Source: Stomoxys calcitrans
Taxonomy: Eukaryota; Arthropoda; Insecta; Diptera; Muscidae
Length of the DNA stretch: 64,000 nt
Direction: 5' to 3'
Assembly: GCF_963082655.1 (NCBI RefSeq)
Contig: NC_081556.1
Span: 155,994,578-156,058,577, forward strand
In this document: positions 45,190 through 57,514 of the stretch, piece by piece
Layout of the letters: each line of letters starts with the position of its first letter
Numbering within the stretch: position 1 is the first letter of the stretch
Program-made: the position numbers and the translations under genes
Notes under the pieces: generated by a model
Told to the model about the DNA's origin: nothing
Seen by the model: only the letters and a program-made list of their open reading frames with translations
The model's database searches: none

Positions 45190-47350
45190 TACGCCCGATC
45201 GCTTCGCTGACCGGATGGTACGGCCAATGTCAAGGTGTAACTGTATCGCAATTTTAAGAGCTTTAGCCTAATCCGTAAAGCAAGTAAAATTTTTTAAATT
45301 TTAGTGCCCAAATTTATGAATTTCAAGAAAACCATAAGTCGCCCAATATCTACTGTCAAGGTGTAACTGTCGGCAAATAAAGTACCATTTTGTAGGTTTT
45401 ATTACCTGAATGTACGAAAAAACTTTCTAGTCGCCCATTCCGTATTTCAAATTTGCAGGCTCTAGCTCAATCCGTACCCAATAGTACTTTAAGTCGTACA
45501 AAATGTACCTTTTTCCGTACGTCTTTTTCTACTCTTTTGTTTAAGATGCCATGTGTGTCATTGTGGAATAAGATAAATTATGTCTTATTTCGTATTATTT
45601 ATTACCTAAAGGTACGCATTTTAGAAAACTCTTGTGCCATTGATAAATTATTGGTTGCCCAAAAAATAATTGCGGACTTCCATATAGTCGGCGTTGACAA
45701 ATTTTTTCATAGTTAGTGACTCTGTAATTGCATTCTTTCTTCTGTCAGTTATCAGCTGTTACTTTTAGCTTGCTTTAGTAAAAAGTGTAAAAAAAGTATA
45801 TTTGATTAAAGTTCATTCTAAGTTTTATTAAAAATGCATTTACTTTCTTTTAAAAAATCCGCAATTACTTTTTCGGCAACCCAATATAATGTCCTATTTT
45901 GTACTATCTATTACCTAAAGGTACGAGTTTTAGAAAACACGTCCAGTGCCCAATATGCAGCAACCTAGAGGAACTAATTTCAAAAAAGTTGTCTAGTCGC
46001 TCGGTTTAAACTCTCAATGTGTAGTTGTATTGAAAATTTCAGACTTCTAGCTTAATCCTTTAAGAAAGTACCATTTTGGTACCTAAATGTTAAGTACATA
46101 TCAAAAAAATATGCTAGTCGCCCGATATATAAAGCCAAGTTGTGCCTGCATTCCAAATTTCAGATCTTCTTCCGAATCCGTAAAGAAGGTATAAATTTGT
46201 TAGTTTAAGTATCTAAATGTTAGAATTAAAAAAAATCTCCTTATTCCCTAATATATACTGCCAAGGAGTAACTGCATCCCGATTTTAAGCTGTAGCTTAA
46301 TCTGTAAAGAAAGTACAATTTTATTCTTTTATGTACTTCAATGAATTTCAAAACGGTTTTCAAGTCGGCCGAATACACACTCAAGGTGTACCTGTATCCC
46401 AAATTTCAAAGCTCTAGCTCAGTTCGTATAGAAAGTACAATTTTGTACGTTTTAGTACCTAAATAGACGAATTTCAAGAAAACCTCCTAGTTGCTCAATA
46501 TATACTGTCAAGATGTAACTGTGTCCTCATTATGACAGCTTTAGCTCAATCAGTAAAGATTGAACCAATTACAGCACTATAGTATGTTCTCTTTCACTTC
46601 TGGTACGATTTGTTACCGAATATTAAATTTTTCCAAGATCTCGATCATAATTTCTAGCTATGGTCGCTTGCTGTGGACGAAGATAAGCTATTTCGTACTT
46701 TTTCGCCCTTTGTGGTACCTACATGTACGATTTTTTTAATAAATAATTTAGTCACCCTTGTTCTATCCGCAAAGAAAGTACCAAATTGTTTCAAATGCGG
46801 TACTGAACGTACGTTTTCTGTCGTTTCGAAAACAACTCTCCACATCCCACAATCCCATTTTTACGCAGCATGATTCTTTAAGCAGAATTTCAAAATTCTA
46901 GCTCTATCCGTTAGCCCTACTCAATGTTCACTCATTGCGTACATATTTGGTACTTTTTTTGGTACCTAAATGTAGCATTTTCAAAAAACGCATTTTGTCA
47001 CCTGACTTAGATTGCCATAGTGTACCTCTAGCTCAATCCCTAAAGAAGGCTACAAATGGTACCAATTGCGGCACTAATCGTACTATTTCCCCTACTTCTG
47101 GGACCATTTTGGTAAATTGTTTTCACCAAACCTTTTTTTCGACACGCTCTTTTATTTGATCCCCAGTTAACCCCCCTAGCCATTCCTGTACGCGGTGGAC
47201 AATCATTCACCACTTCGTACTAAAGTACAAATATCACAAAACCTCGTCTTATCACGCGCCTATGACCCAAAACCCACATTCGTGCCAAGTTTCATAATAT
47301 TATCTTTAGTCGTTTGGGCTGGGCGTTGATCAGTCAGTTAGTCACGGAGC
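45190..47350. repeat. ~125-bp tandem array (second satellite)
   Basis: Units share 'tgtcaaggtgtaactgta', 'aatttcagagctctagctca', 'atccgtaaagaaagtac' and 'ttttagtacctaaatgtacg'. The marker recurs at 45231 and 45357, then at about 46012, 46136, 46261, 46381 and 46507, giving periods of 120-126. The left edge is 'tatacgcccgatcgcttcgc'; the right edge 'gatcagtcagttagtcacgg' precedes 'ttttatatatagaagat'. No coding frame is maintained. Confidence 0.8.
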
Positions 47351-47470
47351 TCTTTTATATATAGAAGATAATCCGATTTTATGAAATCAGAAAGTTAGTT
47401 TTATATACAGAAAAAGAAATTACAAAAAATGGTGCAAAATGTTTTCAGTTACTAAAATATGTGAAAATTT

Positions 47471-47589
47471 ATAAATACCCAAAGACGGTATTTATTTGGT
47501 AAATGTCCGATAAATACCCACGCATTGGAAATTTACCCGGTAGAATCCCATTTCTTATTATCCGTAATGGCCAAGAAGACTTATCATGT
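47471..47589. other. Short spacer
   Basis: Nothing recognised. Confidence 0.35.
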
Positions 47590-47765
47590 TTCACTGAGTG
47601 TAGTTCGATTCAAGTTATTGCTCACTACAGAGGGATCTAATTTTTAAGAGACAGTCCGAACGGCGTGCTTTAAGGCGACAACTCTTTGTGGTGTTAGTAG
47701 GGTGATAACCAGGATTAAAATCCCAACGTTTAGCGTTACTGCAGACATGCTAACTTACACCCAGA
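47590..47765 (-). mobile_element. SINE-1, strongly decayed
   Basis: 'gagtgtagttcgattcaagt', 'gtccgaacggcgtgctttaa', 'aaccaggattaaaatcccaa' and 'gcagacatgctaacttac' follow the minus-strand SINE-1 order with many changes. Confidence 0.65.
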
Positions 47766-49720
47766 GATTTAGTAGAAACAGCAAAAATGTTTGATGTAAA
47801 AGAAAATCTGATGAAAATGCGAAAAAATTTATTTTTTGCTAAAACAGCAGACATTTTCTGATGTTATCAGAAGGTAAACAGTAGAAGGTAGCCTGAAAAT
47901 TTCATAAATACTTCCTATAGTTGCCTGCAAGATAGGGCGATTCCTCCTAGGAGTAGATCGTGGGTGAGTGGATTGAGTGTTGGCGATGTAAGCATGAGTG
48001 ACGTCAAAGGTGGAATTCCCTGTGTGGATTTGTGGACTTTATAAAGCGGGGTTAGCAGCTTATTATTCTTTATACACAAAGGAATAAGAAGAGCGGTGAG
48101 AATGGAGGTAGCTCAAAAAGGAGAAGGGAAATAAAAAAATGGTAAGTTTCGGTTTATATGAGGAGTATTGAAATAGAGGATATGGAGTTGTATGCTATTC
48201 TTGCCTGCAGTTGTTGAGTAAACGAAATTTGAAGAATAAGAACAAATTAAATGAGATTTATTACTGAAACCTTATACCTAATAATTCGCAATAGTCTGCA
48301 AAATAGTACAAATTAGTGCTAAATAATAGCAAAACAAGATAATGCATAGTAATTCACAAAATAATTAAATTTGTTCTACGCTATGTACAATACTTAAAAG
48401 TATAGGAGTAAAACGCTTTTAATGATTTCAAGTAAACAGCATACACAATATCTAGACTTCTTCTTACAATGAGCTAAACAAACAATTTTGCTCAGTGTAC
48501 TACTATTGGTGCATATTTGTAGTAACTTGTATTACTTACACATTTGTTGTACATATGCTCAACATAATAATTGTGCACAAATGAAACCGAACATTAATCG
48601 ATTAAAAAAAAAACACTAACCGTCTGTCTGTCTGTCATCCTGTCCGTCCATCTGTCTATTGATACTTAAATTATTTTAAATACATGTTGCCTCGCAACAA
48701 CAATGAGATCGTTAAGCAAATAAACTCACGCATATCCGCTTGTTTTTTTTTATTTTTTTTTTTTTGAGATCAAGCTGGAACTCATCCATACCAGGAGTAA
48801 TTTCTGCGAATCTGTATTGTGGATCTCTAGCATGAATTTGGATTAAAATCTGTGTTGCATATTTATAAAGGTCCACTAATCCTAAGAGATGGCATAACAT
48901 ATGCCTTAAACAATTAGAACTATAGCTACTTATGCTGAGAGGTTGTCTTGTGGTATAAAAATGACAAGGATCCTATAGTAGCAGATTTAATAGAGAACAA
49001 AGTAATCAACCTTATTTAGGTTTTAAGCTTTAAAATTTAACGGCAATAAAAGCTGTGCAAATGAACACAGCTGGCTTGAACTTCCGCGAAAATTATGCTG
49101 AAATCAAGTCGGGGATTGGTTTAGACGACAGCTGTATTAAAGTATCCACTATCCGTGGGCATTCCTTGATCTTAAGAAGTAAAATTGCTCTTTTCTGGGA
49201 CTATATTGGAAAGTAGATCTAACACCTCTAAATAGGTTTTTATTTTACACGGAAATTTTAAAGACGCTCAGGTTAGCTACATCGGTATCATCTACAAAAC
49301 AGTTGGAGGTGTGTGTCTGTTTCCTGTGGGCGGATCGAAAACCTGCGAGTAGACTTATAATGGATTTCAAAGACCCTACAGCTTCGGTGGTGATATCACG
49401 CCGTAGCCTGTTGTCTGCTACTGAAACCTAGACCAGAGTGATTGCACCAGGCTTCACTAACCGACATGTGTCTGATCTGCATAGGTCTGTAACAAAGACA
49501 TCTGGTCCATGTATTGAGATCAAGACCGGTCTAATATCGTCTTCGCTCGAAGGTCGCTCGAAGAGGTGAAAAACATAAAGGCGACTTGCTCTCAAATTTA
49601 TTGAGAGGCTCGGATTCTTGATTAACTGAGCTCAGGGAATAGAAGCTGAACAGGCTGAACAGGATGGTCCACAACTTAATTCCGCAACCTTACACTGTTA
49701 GGTAAGGGGTCACCGGCCAG
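47766..49720. other. Gene-free stretch
   Basis: A (GTCY)n tract lies at 48619-48658 without the mini-me core next to it, and a poly-T run at 48746-48766. No exon recognised. Confidence 0.4.
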
Positions 49721-49721
49721 T

Positions 49722-50140
49722 AAGCATGTCCACATTTGACTTTATGACGTTGGAAAAATTTGCTAGTGGTGGTTATCCCCTCCTTACATGAGCGGTATTT
49801 GTGAGGTACTAGCAATGCAAATGCAAATTTCCCCAGGAACATTTCATTAGAGAACAGGGGCAAAAAAAAAACTTCTCAACAAAGAGGTGTCGATCTGCGG
49901 TACGCTGTTTGGACTCGGCTATAGAAAGGAGGCCCCCTATCATTGAACTTAAATTTGAATCGGTAAGCTTTCATTGATACGTGAGAAGCATGCCTCCCCA
50001 GTAAGGTACTAGCAGCCATGTTAAAACTTCTCCCCACAGAGCATAGAGCTTAAACTTGAATCGGACTGCACTTATTAATATGTGAGAAGTTTTCTACTAC
50101 TGTTCCTTAATGCAATGTTCATGGGCAAATTTGCAACACT
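49722..50140 (+). mobile_element. SINE-1 cluster with a nested 5'-truncated reverse copy
   Basis: A decayed plus-strand SINE-1 (49722-49815) is interrupted at 'gaggtactagca' by about 45 bp of the SINE-1 tail in reverse ('gcaaatgcaaatttccccag...acaggggca', 49818-49862). It then resumes at 49870-49995. A second partial plus-strand copy follows (50000-50140), again starting with 'aggtactagca' and lacking the middle of the body. Confidence 0.65.
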
Positions 50141-50148
50141 GATAAAAA

Positions 50149-50172
50149 AAAAACCAGTAAGGAAGGGCAAAA
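50149..50172 (+). mobile_element. Solo MM3 5' tip
   Basis: 'ccagtaaggaagggcaaaa' matches the first bases of the MM3 element at 23503, with no further MM3 sequence. Confidence 0.5.
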
Positions 50173-50708
50173 TGTGTTAAGGCGTTTACATAGCCATGGG
50201 ATGGATAGACGTTGTCAGAATTTGAACGGCTGTGAACAGTACAAAACGTTTCATTCACAAAAAAATGTTGTTGATTTACGAACATTTGTGATTCATCTGC
50301 TGGTTAACAATTTGATAACACCGTCCTTGATAATTTCTATACATATGCAGCAGTCAGTTAATATACTGCGGACACCTGATGAACATCCCATCCCCAGGAG
50401 GACTAAAGTGAACAATACTATTGTAGATCCAAGTACCATAGCTTATGTCGCATTGGACAGCATGATTCTAAAAGGGAAATGAAGTGGGCTGCATACCTAT
50501 GAATATGTGAAATGTGATAGTCGATGGACTGCCATCAATATACTCTGACGTTCTTATAGAATTAACAGTAACTCCTCCAGATTGTGACGATGCAGGCTGG
50601 TAAAGGGGCTGATGTAAACTAATATCTTTTCAAGGTCAATGCTCAGCCAATATATACCGTTGCCTCTAGAACACTTTGGATAAGGCTAATGGGAACCGGA
50701 GACATGTA
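50173..50708. other. Gene-free spacer
   Basis: Nothing recognised; it forms the left flank of a SINE-1 target duplication. Confidence 0.4.
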
Positions 50709-51027
50709 AATGCAAAATGCAAATTTTGCCCATGAACATTCCACTAAGGAACAGAGGGAAACTTCTCGCATATCAATGAGTGCAGTCCAATTCAAGTTTA
50801 AGCTCAATGATAAGAGGTCTCCTTTTTATAGCCGAGTCCGAACGGCGTGCCGCAGTGCGACACTTCTTTGAAGAGAAGTTTTACATGACATAGGACCTTA
50901 CAAATGTTGCCAGCATTAGGAGGGGAAAACCACCACTGAAAATTTTTTTCTAATGGTCTCGCCAGGGTTCGAACCCAGGCGTTCAGCGTCATAGACAGAC
51001 AAGCTAACCTCTGCGCTACGGTGGCAT
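50709..51027 (-). mobile_element. SINE-1, full length, perfect 13-bp target duplication
   Basis: Minus-strand complete copy. CCGGAGACATGTA occurs at 50696-50708 and again at 51028-51040, an exact 13-bp target duplication. Head on the minus strand 'gccaccgtagcgcagaggtt' and B box GGTTCGAACCC (about 50968-50978) are intact. Little decay, so this is one of the youngest copies. Confidence 0.93.
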
Positions 51028-51279
51028 CCGGAGACATGTATTCGTACTAAACTCCGGAAGAGTCGAAGACCATACCTAGTCTAAGGGAGTTGTGTGCTAT
51101 GGATTGTATATGATGAGGCTATAGGGTATAGAAGCGATGGGATTGTATGAGGAACTATTATCCGTATCGCTTATGGCCTGTCGGAGACGGGAAATCCCTC
51201 AATAAAGTTCCGACACTGTATGGATGGGGCATTCAGCTTGACCAAGATGCACACTAGCGGTAAAGTAGGGAAACCGAAG

Positions 51280-51575
51280 GGCCCTGAGAAAGAGTGGTGT
51301 CACTGCTATCTTAACGCCACCTGGATGCGCCAGAAGTTTATCATGACTATAGTCGGACTCAGGCGATAAGATTGATGTAACAATGGTGGAGAATTTGAGC
51401 GGATGCTGGGGAAGCATCCAAGCTCGACTCGGCCACACTCCAAGTGTCCAGCGACCTGAGAAAGAGTGGTACACTGCTTTCCTAACGCCACCTGGATGCG
51501 CCAGAACTTTATCATGACAATAGTGGGACACAGACGATGAGGTTGATGCAACAACAGTGGAGAATTTGAACAATT
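51280..51575. repeat. Two-copy 171-bp tandem duplication
   Basis: 'acgccacctggatgcgccag' occurs at 51314 and 51485. 'ctgagaaagagtggt' precedes it in both, and 'tggtggagaatttga' / 'agtggagaatttgaa' follows. One minus-strand frame stays open across both copies (51573-51199), which may be chance. Confidence 0.8.
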
Positions 51576-54056
51576 ACCATGGTCAGGTTTCTACAGATAA
51601 ATCTCCGCCATTGTAAAGCCGCTTTGGCGCCTCAGAAAGTCCTCCTGATGGCGCAGGATTTGACATTGATCTTATCTAGGAAGCAAAGGAGAATAGAGGC
51701 GTCGTCTGTGGACTAAGAATTTCTGGATTTAAACTATTTTACTACTGCAATCTAGCAAGGAGTAATACAAGTATTTATCTTTATCCGTCGCTTAACGCTG
51801 ATGTTATAGTAGCAGCCAGTTCTGGGTGGAAGCCACTTATGCAGGGACGAAGAACCTCATTGTGGATAGTGATGCTAATGCGCCCTCACCAGCTATGTTA
51901 AAGTTCACATGTTAATGAAAGGGGTCAGCTAAACAAAAGAAAGGCGAATTGGAATAAATTTCGGAACGCTTTTAGTCTCATGACAAACATCTAAATCCGT
52001 GTTGCCACAAATACTTTCTTTGCTTCATTTCACTGTAGGGCTTCATTAATCCTATGATAAAATTAACCGAAGCTTTAATTACCTTTGTGTAAGCAAATTT
52101 TCTGTATCCATACTGAATTGGGAGCGACTTTTGGCAAATATACTTCCATTACCATTATTTTAGTAAAAAGTAACCACTCAAAAAAACTTTACAGAAAACA
52201 TTTTCAAAAAAACTCCATTATAGCCTGCAACAATAAAGTATCCACAAAGAACAACCCGTCGATAACATGGAACTATTTTAAGTAAGAAACTAAATTTAAT
52301 TGAATGCATTCAAAAGAGCCTTCAAATTGAAGATTTTCCTCTTTTCCAAAGCTCATACAATTAACTCCTTGAATGGAGTCGAAAAGAAAAGATTCAAAGA
52401 GATAAATGAACCTTTCAAAGACCCAATCACTTTCCTTAGCAGGAACTCACAAACGCACACGAAGAAGTCTCGCAGACACGACCTTATTGTTTTCCATTCA
52501 CTGAATTTCCACATAATTTTCCAAGAAAAATATTTTTTATTAACAAATTCATTATAACAATATTGACACAATGCCCGCTTCCTTGGTAACCACCACCAAC
52601 AACCAATGGAGTACCACATCCCCATTCAAGCCAAGCATGAAAGGAAGTCAGTCAGCTAGACAGTAGCAGGCAGGAAGCACAAGGCACGCCATGGAGCCAT
52701 TGAAAACCAACTTAACCACTTAAAAGCAAAAGTGGAAAAATATGGCAGCAGACATTTAAACAAAAGGATGATGCCTGCCAGACTCTGAAACTCCAAGTTG
52801 CTCCAAACAAATCATAACGAAGACAAACACCAAGCAATGGTGTTTGGTATTGGCTGCCAGCTGTGGAAAGCACTCTACCACACTTGCAGCGGGCTTCTTT
52901 ATTACTTACAGCACTCAAAGCTAAAGATGAAGAAGAAGGAAGAACTCATCAGCAAGAAGTCAGCCTTCTGGAAATTGAATGTGAAAACGATAAAAAAAAC
53001 AGCAGCCAAACAATAAACGACGGGGGCGACAAATTGCAATAATGAAAATGATTTCCAAATACTACGTGGTACGTACTTCAAAATGGCAAATGCCACGGAA
53101 ACCTAGACTATGGCAATGGCGATGGAGGCCATAGGCAAGGAAAATTCGCATCAAACAATATTTTCCTCCGCACCTTGGCCTTAGAAAGGAAACCGGAAAC
53201 AGGAAAATATGTTAACGATGAGGACAAATATGCGTTACCCCACCTCCCCGCCCCCTTCGAAGAAAGGTGAATTGTGGAAGGGACCGATAGTAATGCTTTG
53301 AACAAAACCCAAAAGCTATGTAAATTATCAAATTTTCATAAAAATTATTTTCCCAATAAAAACATTTTCCGTTCTTCATTTGTATGCGAAAAGGAGGGGG
53401 AGAGGATGGGGAGCATGAGACCAACGAAAATAAAGACACACTCAAAGGAAAAATGTTTACAAGAATCTTAAAAACAAGATAAACTCCTTTCAACAGGAGG
53501 CTGACTTTGGGCAAAGCAACTCTTGGGAGAATTGCTGTTGAATGGTGCGTTCCATTTTGTTTACGACGACTTAAAGGTAGACAGTTAAGTACCTTTAAGT
53601 TGGAGGATGCGCCTGTGTTTGTGTGAATTTGTGTTGATCCCTTGATTTGGTGGAAAAATTGTTGAAAGGCGCGAAACAAGTCGCTATTTTTTAGAATTTC
53701 TCAGGTACAAAACAACATCTTTTCGAACATCATCTTTTAAAAACTTTTGCATTCACACACACACAACCGCACAAATACAGTGGTTTGAAAATGGTTCTAT
53801 TGAATGGAGAAACCAAAATCCCTTGAAAATAAGACAAATTAAATAAGTAAGAATTGTGTTTAACACAATTCTTTTAAGAAGTTTCAAAAGGTCACAAAAA
53901 ATTATACAGCTACCGATAACCGCAATCTCAAGAAATTCAACTCAAATTCATATTCCGGTAATCGGAAATTGCAAAAATTTCACTGTTTCAAATCGATCAG
54001 AGTTGCCTCTGTGAATTGAGTATAAAGGCACTGATTTCATTATGATCATGAAATCC
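51576..54056. other. Gene-free stretch, probably single-copy
   Basis: Mixed AT-rich DNA. A minus-strand 155-codon frame (53679-53212) is low in recognisable features. No exon supported. Confidence 0.4.
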
Positions 54057-55584
54057 TTTTTATACCCACCACCGATAGATGGGGGTGTATTCCTTTTGTT
54101 CATTTCGTTTGCAACACATCGAAATATCCATTTCCGACCCTATAAAGTAAACATCTGAGACGATCTAGCCATGTCCGTCCATCTGTCTATTAAAATCATG
54201 CTATGGTCTTTAAAAATAGAGATATTGAGCTGAAACTTGGCACAGATTCTTTTTTGTCTATAAGCAGGTTAAGTTCGAAAATGGTCTATATCGGACTATA
54301 TCTTGATATAACGCTCGTATAGACCGATCCGCCGATTTAGGGTCTTAAGCCCATAAAAGCCACATTTGTTATCCGATTTTGCAGAAATTTGGCACAGTGA
54401 GTTGTGTTAGGCAACTCGACATCTTTCTTTAATTTGGCGGAGATTGGTCTAGATTTGGATATAGCTGCCATATAGACCGATCTCTCGATTTAAGGCTTTG
54501 GACCCTTAAAAGGTGAATTTATTGTCCGATTTTGCTGAAATTTGGCACAGTGAGTTGTGTTGGGCCACTCGACATCTTTCCTTAATTTGGCCAAGATCGG
54601 TCCAGATTTGGATATAGCTAGCCTATAGACCGATCTCTTGATTTTAGGTTTTGGCCCATAAAAGGCGAATTTATTGTCCGATGTCACCGAAATTTGGGGC
54701 AGTGAGTTAAGTTAAGCTCCTCGACATACTTCTGCAATCGATCAAGATTTGCATATAGCTGTCATATAGACCGATCTCTCTATTTGAGTTTTTGGGCCCA
54801 TAAAAGGCGCATTTATTGTCCGAGTTCGCCGAAATTTGGGACAGTGAGTTAAGTTAAGCCCCTCGATATACTTCTGCAATATGGCACTGATCGGTCCGGA
54901 TTTGGATATAGCTAGTCTATAGACCGATTTCTCGATTTAAGGTTTTGAGCCCATTAAAGGCGCATTTATTGTCCGATGTCGCCGAAATTTGGGACAGTGA
55001 GTTGTGTTAGGCTCTTCGACATATTTCTGCAACTTGGCTCAAATCGGTCCGGATTTGGATATAGCTAGTCTATAGACCGATATCTCGATGTAGGGTCTTG
55101 AACCCATAAAAGGCGCATTTATTGTCCGATTTCGACAAAATTTAGGACAGTGAGTTGTGTTAGGCTCTTCGGCATATTTCTGCAACTTGGCTCAAATCGG
55201 TCCAGATTTGGATATAGCTGCTATATAGACCGATATTTCGATTAAGGGTCTTGAGCCCATAAAAGGCGCATTTATAATCCGATTTCACTGAAATTTGACA
55301 CAGTGACTTATGTAAGGCTTTTCGACATCCGTTCGTATATGGTTTCGATCAGTTTATTTTTAGATATATCTACTAAAAACATCATTGTTTTGTTATACAC
55401 AATTGAACAATGATTTGTACTTATTAGTATTTGGTCCAAATCAGAAGATTTTTCGATATAGCCGCTATGGGGCATAAGCTATGAATTTTTCACCGGATTG
55501 TGACAAAAGGTGGTTTACATAAATACGCAAGGTAGTGGGTATCCAAAGTTCTGCCCGGCCGAACTTAACGCCTTTTTACTTGTT
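54057..55584 (-). mobile_element. MM2 element, complete, reverse
   Basis: Left end 'ttttatacccaccacc' (3' end of the element). Right end 'ggtagtgggtatccaaag', the palindrome seen as 'ttctgcccggccgaactt', and TTTTACTTGTT at 55574-55584. About seven core units of ~150 bp ('gatttggatatagctagcct', 'atagaccgatctctcgattt', 'ccataaaaggcgcatttatt'). The (GTCY)n is very short (54172-54190). Same subfamily as 20165-21475. Confidence 0.87.
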
Positions 55585-55629
55585 AAAATTGTTTTCTACG
55601 ATGACTTGCTGCATATCACATTATAGTAA

Positions 55630-55752
55630 ATGCAAATTTGCCCATGAACATTCCATTATGGAACTGGGGCAAATTTTTCACAAATCACTGAGTGCTGTCC
55701 GATTCAATTTTAAGATTAATGATATTGGACCACCTTTTTACAGCCGAGTCCG
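55630..55752 (-). mobile_element. SINE-1 tail fragment
   Basis: 'gcaaatttgcccatgaacat', 'ggaactggggcaaatttttc', 'agtgctgtccgattcaattt' and 'acagccgagtccgaa', then a break at 55752. Head and half the body are absent. Confidence 0.8.
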
Positions 55753-56743
55753 AAAAGTAATTGACACACATATACGCATGGCGTATGCAATTAGGCAAAA
55801 CATTTGACTTATTTCTGCTATGGTAAATGAAATGAAAATCACATGAAAACCGGAGAATCAACCTATGCATCGCACGAATTTATTACGATTTGTATTTGCA
55901 ATTTTTCATGGAAATTGGAACAGGTCTGATAGAAAATAGGGGTTGCCAATTGCTACCATTTTCTGAGTTTTTTTGGGTGAAACATATTTTTTATTAATTT
56001 AATTGACAAAAAATTAGTAGCAAGCTGCACTCATAGCAAAAAATTTGTTGAAAATAGCAAACACTTTGAGCTGAATATTTGTAGTTTATTTTGTTGCTAT
56101 TGTAGCAGTAGTTCTGCTCTTACAGCAGTAGTTATGCAATTTCAGAGCAGCAGGCTTACTGCTGAAAAGTCTGTTGTTTGCCGAAAATGATTGCTGCTTA
56201 ATTATGAAGGGAATGTTAGAAGAAAAAATAAAGTACTGTAAATGTGTGTTTCAATAGATGTTAATTATCACCACTGAACTTTAGCTGACTGAAAGAGCAT
56301 CAATATCTGCTTTCCCAGCACACAAAGACTGCTGTTTTATCAAATCTTTTTGCTGTTTTGAATAACAAATTTGGTTGAGTGCAGCCATTTTAAGACCAAG
56401 TTGACATATGAGACTAGTACTTATGAATATCGAAAGATAGGTCTGCTTGAAGATCACGTAATGCCGCACGAATGTCAACTTCTTTAAGCAGAGTGTTCTG
56501 ACATAACAATTATGACCAAGTTAATCGGAATTCAGTGATCCTCTAAGATATGATTGACCTTGCAAATGAACCTCTTAGGGTTAAACTCAATTACACTGAC
56601 AGGATGGGATTTTTTGTACAGGGTATAGTGATTAGATCTCTCATACCTTCGTCGGGATAGACATAAGTGTGTATACCTTGAAGTACAACTCTGTAAAGTA
56701 ATTTTATTTATAACCATGTAGTTTAATTGTTATAGTAGTAGTC
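55753..56743. other. Gene-free stretch
   Basis: 'agcagtagtt(a/c)tgc' is repeated near 56106-56140. Otherwise nothing recognised. Confidence 0.4.
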
Positions 56744-57514
56744 TAGCAGTTCCGTTTGTAATACCTCGAATATTGATCTAGGACCCCACATAGTATATAT
56801 ATTCTTGTTCGTCTCAACATCCTGAGTCGATCTAGCCATGTCCGTCCGTCCGTCTGCCGAAATCACGATAGCGGTCGAAAGCGTGAAGCTAGTCGCTAGA
56901 AATTTTGCACAGATATTTATATTGATGTAGGTCGTTGGGGATTGCTAATGGGCCATATCAGTTCAGATTTAGATATAGCTCCCATATAAACTGATCTCCC
57001 GATTTGACTTCTTGAGCTCCTGGGAGCCTCAGTTTTTGTCCGATTTGGCTAAAGTTTTGCACATAGTGTTCTGTTATGATTTTCAATAACTGTGCAAAGT
57101 ACGGTTCAAATCGGCCAAGAACCTGATATAGCTCCCATATAAACCGATCTCCCGATTTGACTTACTGAGCCCCCGGAAGCCACAATTGTCATCCGATTTT
57201 GCTAAATGTTTGCGCATAGTGTTCCATTATGACTTCCAATAACTGTGCTAACTACGGTTCAAATCGTTCAAGAACCGAATATAGCTCCCATATAAACCGA
57301 TCTCCCGATTTGACTTCTTGAGCCCATGGAAGCCTCAATTTTATTCGGATTTGGCTGAAACTTTGCACATAGTATTTTGTTATGACTCTCAACAACTGCG
57401 CCAAGTACGGTCCAAATTTGTCTATAACCAGATATAGCTCCCATATTTTAGCAGAATCCATGGTGGTGGGTTCCGAAGATTCGGCCCGGCCAAACTTAGC
57501 ACGTTTTACTTGTT
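56744..57514 (-). mobile_element. MM1b element, 3' tip missing, reverse
   Basis: Begins 'tagcagttccgtttgtaata' (the GGTATA tip is lost), (TA)n at 56792-56801, core, short (GTCY)n at 56838-56853, and three core units ('gatatagctcccatataaac', 'cgatctcccgatttgacttc'). It ends 'catggtggtgggttccgaag', a palindrome with one change ('ttcggcccggccaaa') and TTTTACTTGTT (57504-57514). Confidence 0.82.

Larger units (their letters stand above)
44150..47470. mobile_element. TIR-bounded element carrying two satellite arrays
   Basis: Imperfect terminal inverted repeats of about 70 bp: 44161-44240 aligns with the reverse complement of 47370-47450. The best block is 'tttctgatttcataaaatcg' at 44218-44237, complementary to 47373-47392. 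Inside are two unrelated tandem arrays (44230-45185 and 45190-47350). No transposase frame is readable, so it is non-autonomous. The first array resembles the MM2 core; the second resembles nothing else here. It could be one element, or an array-bearing element that received another. Confidence 0.6.
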
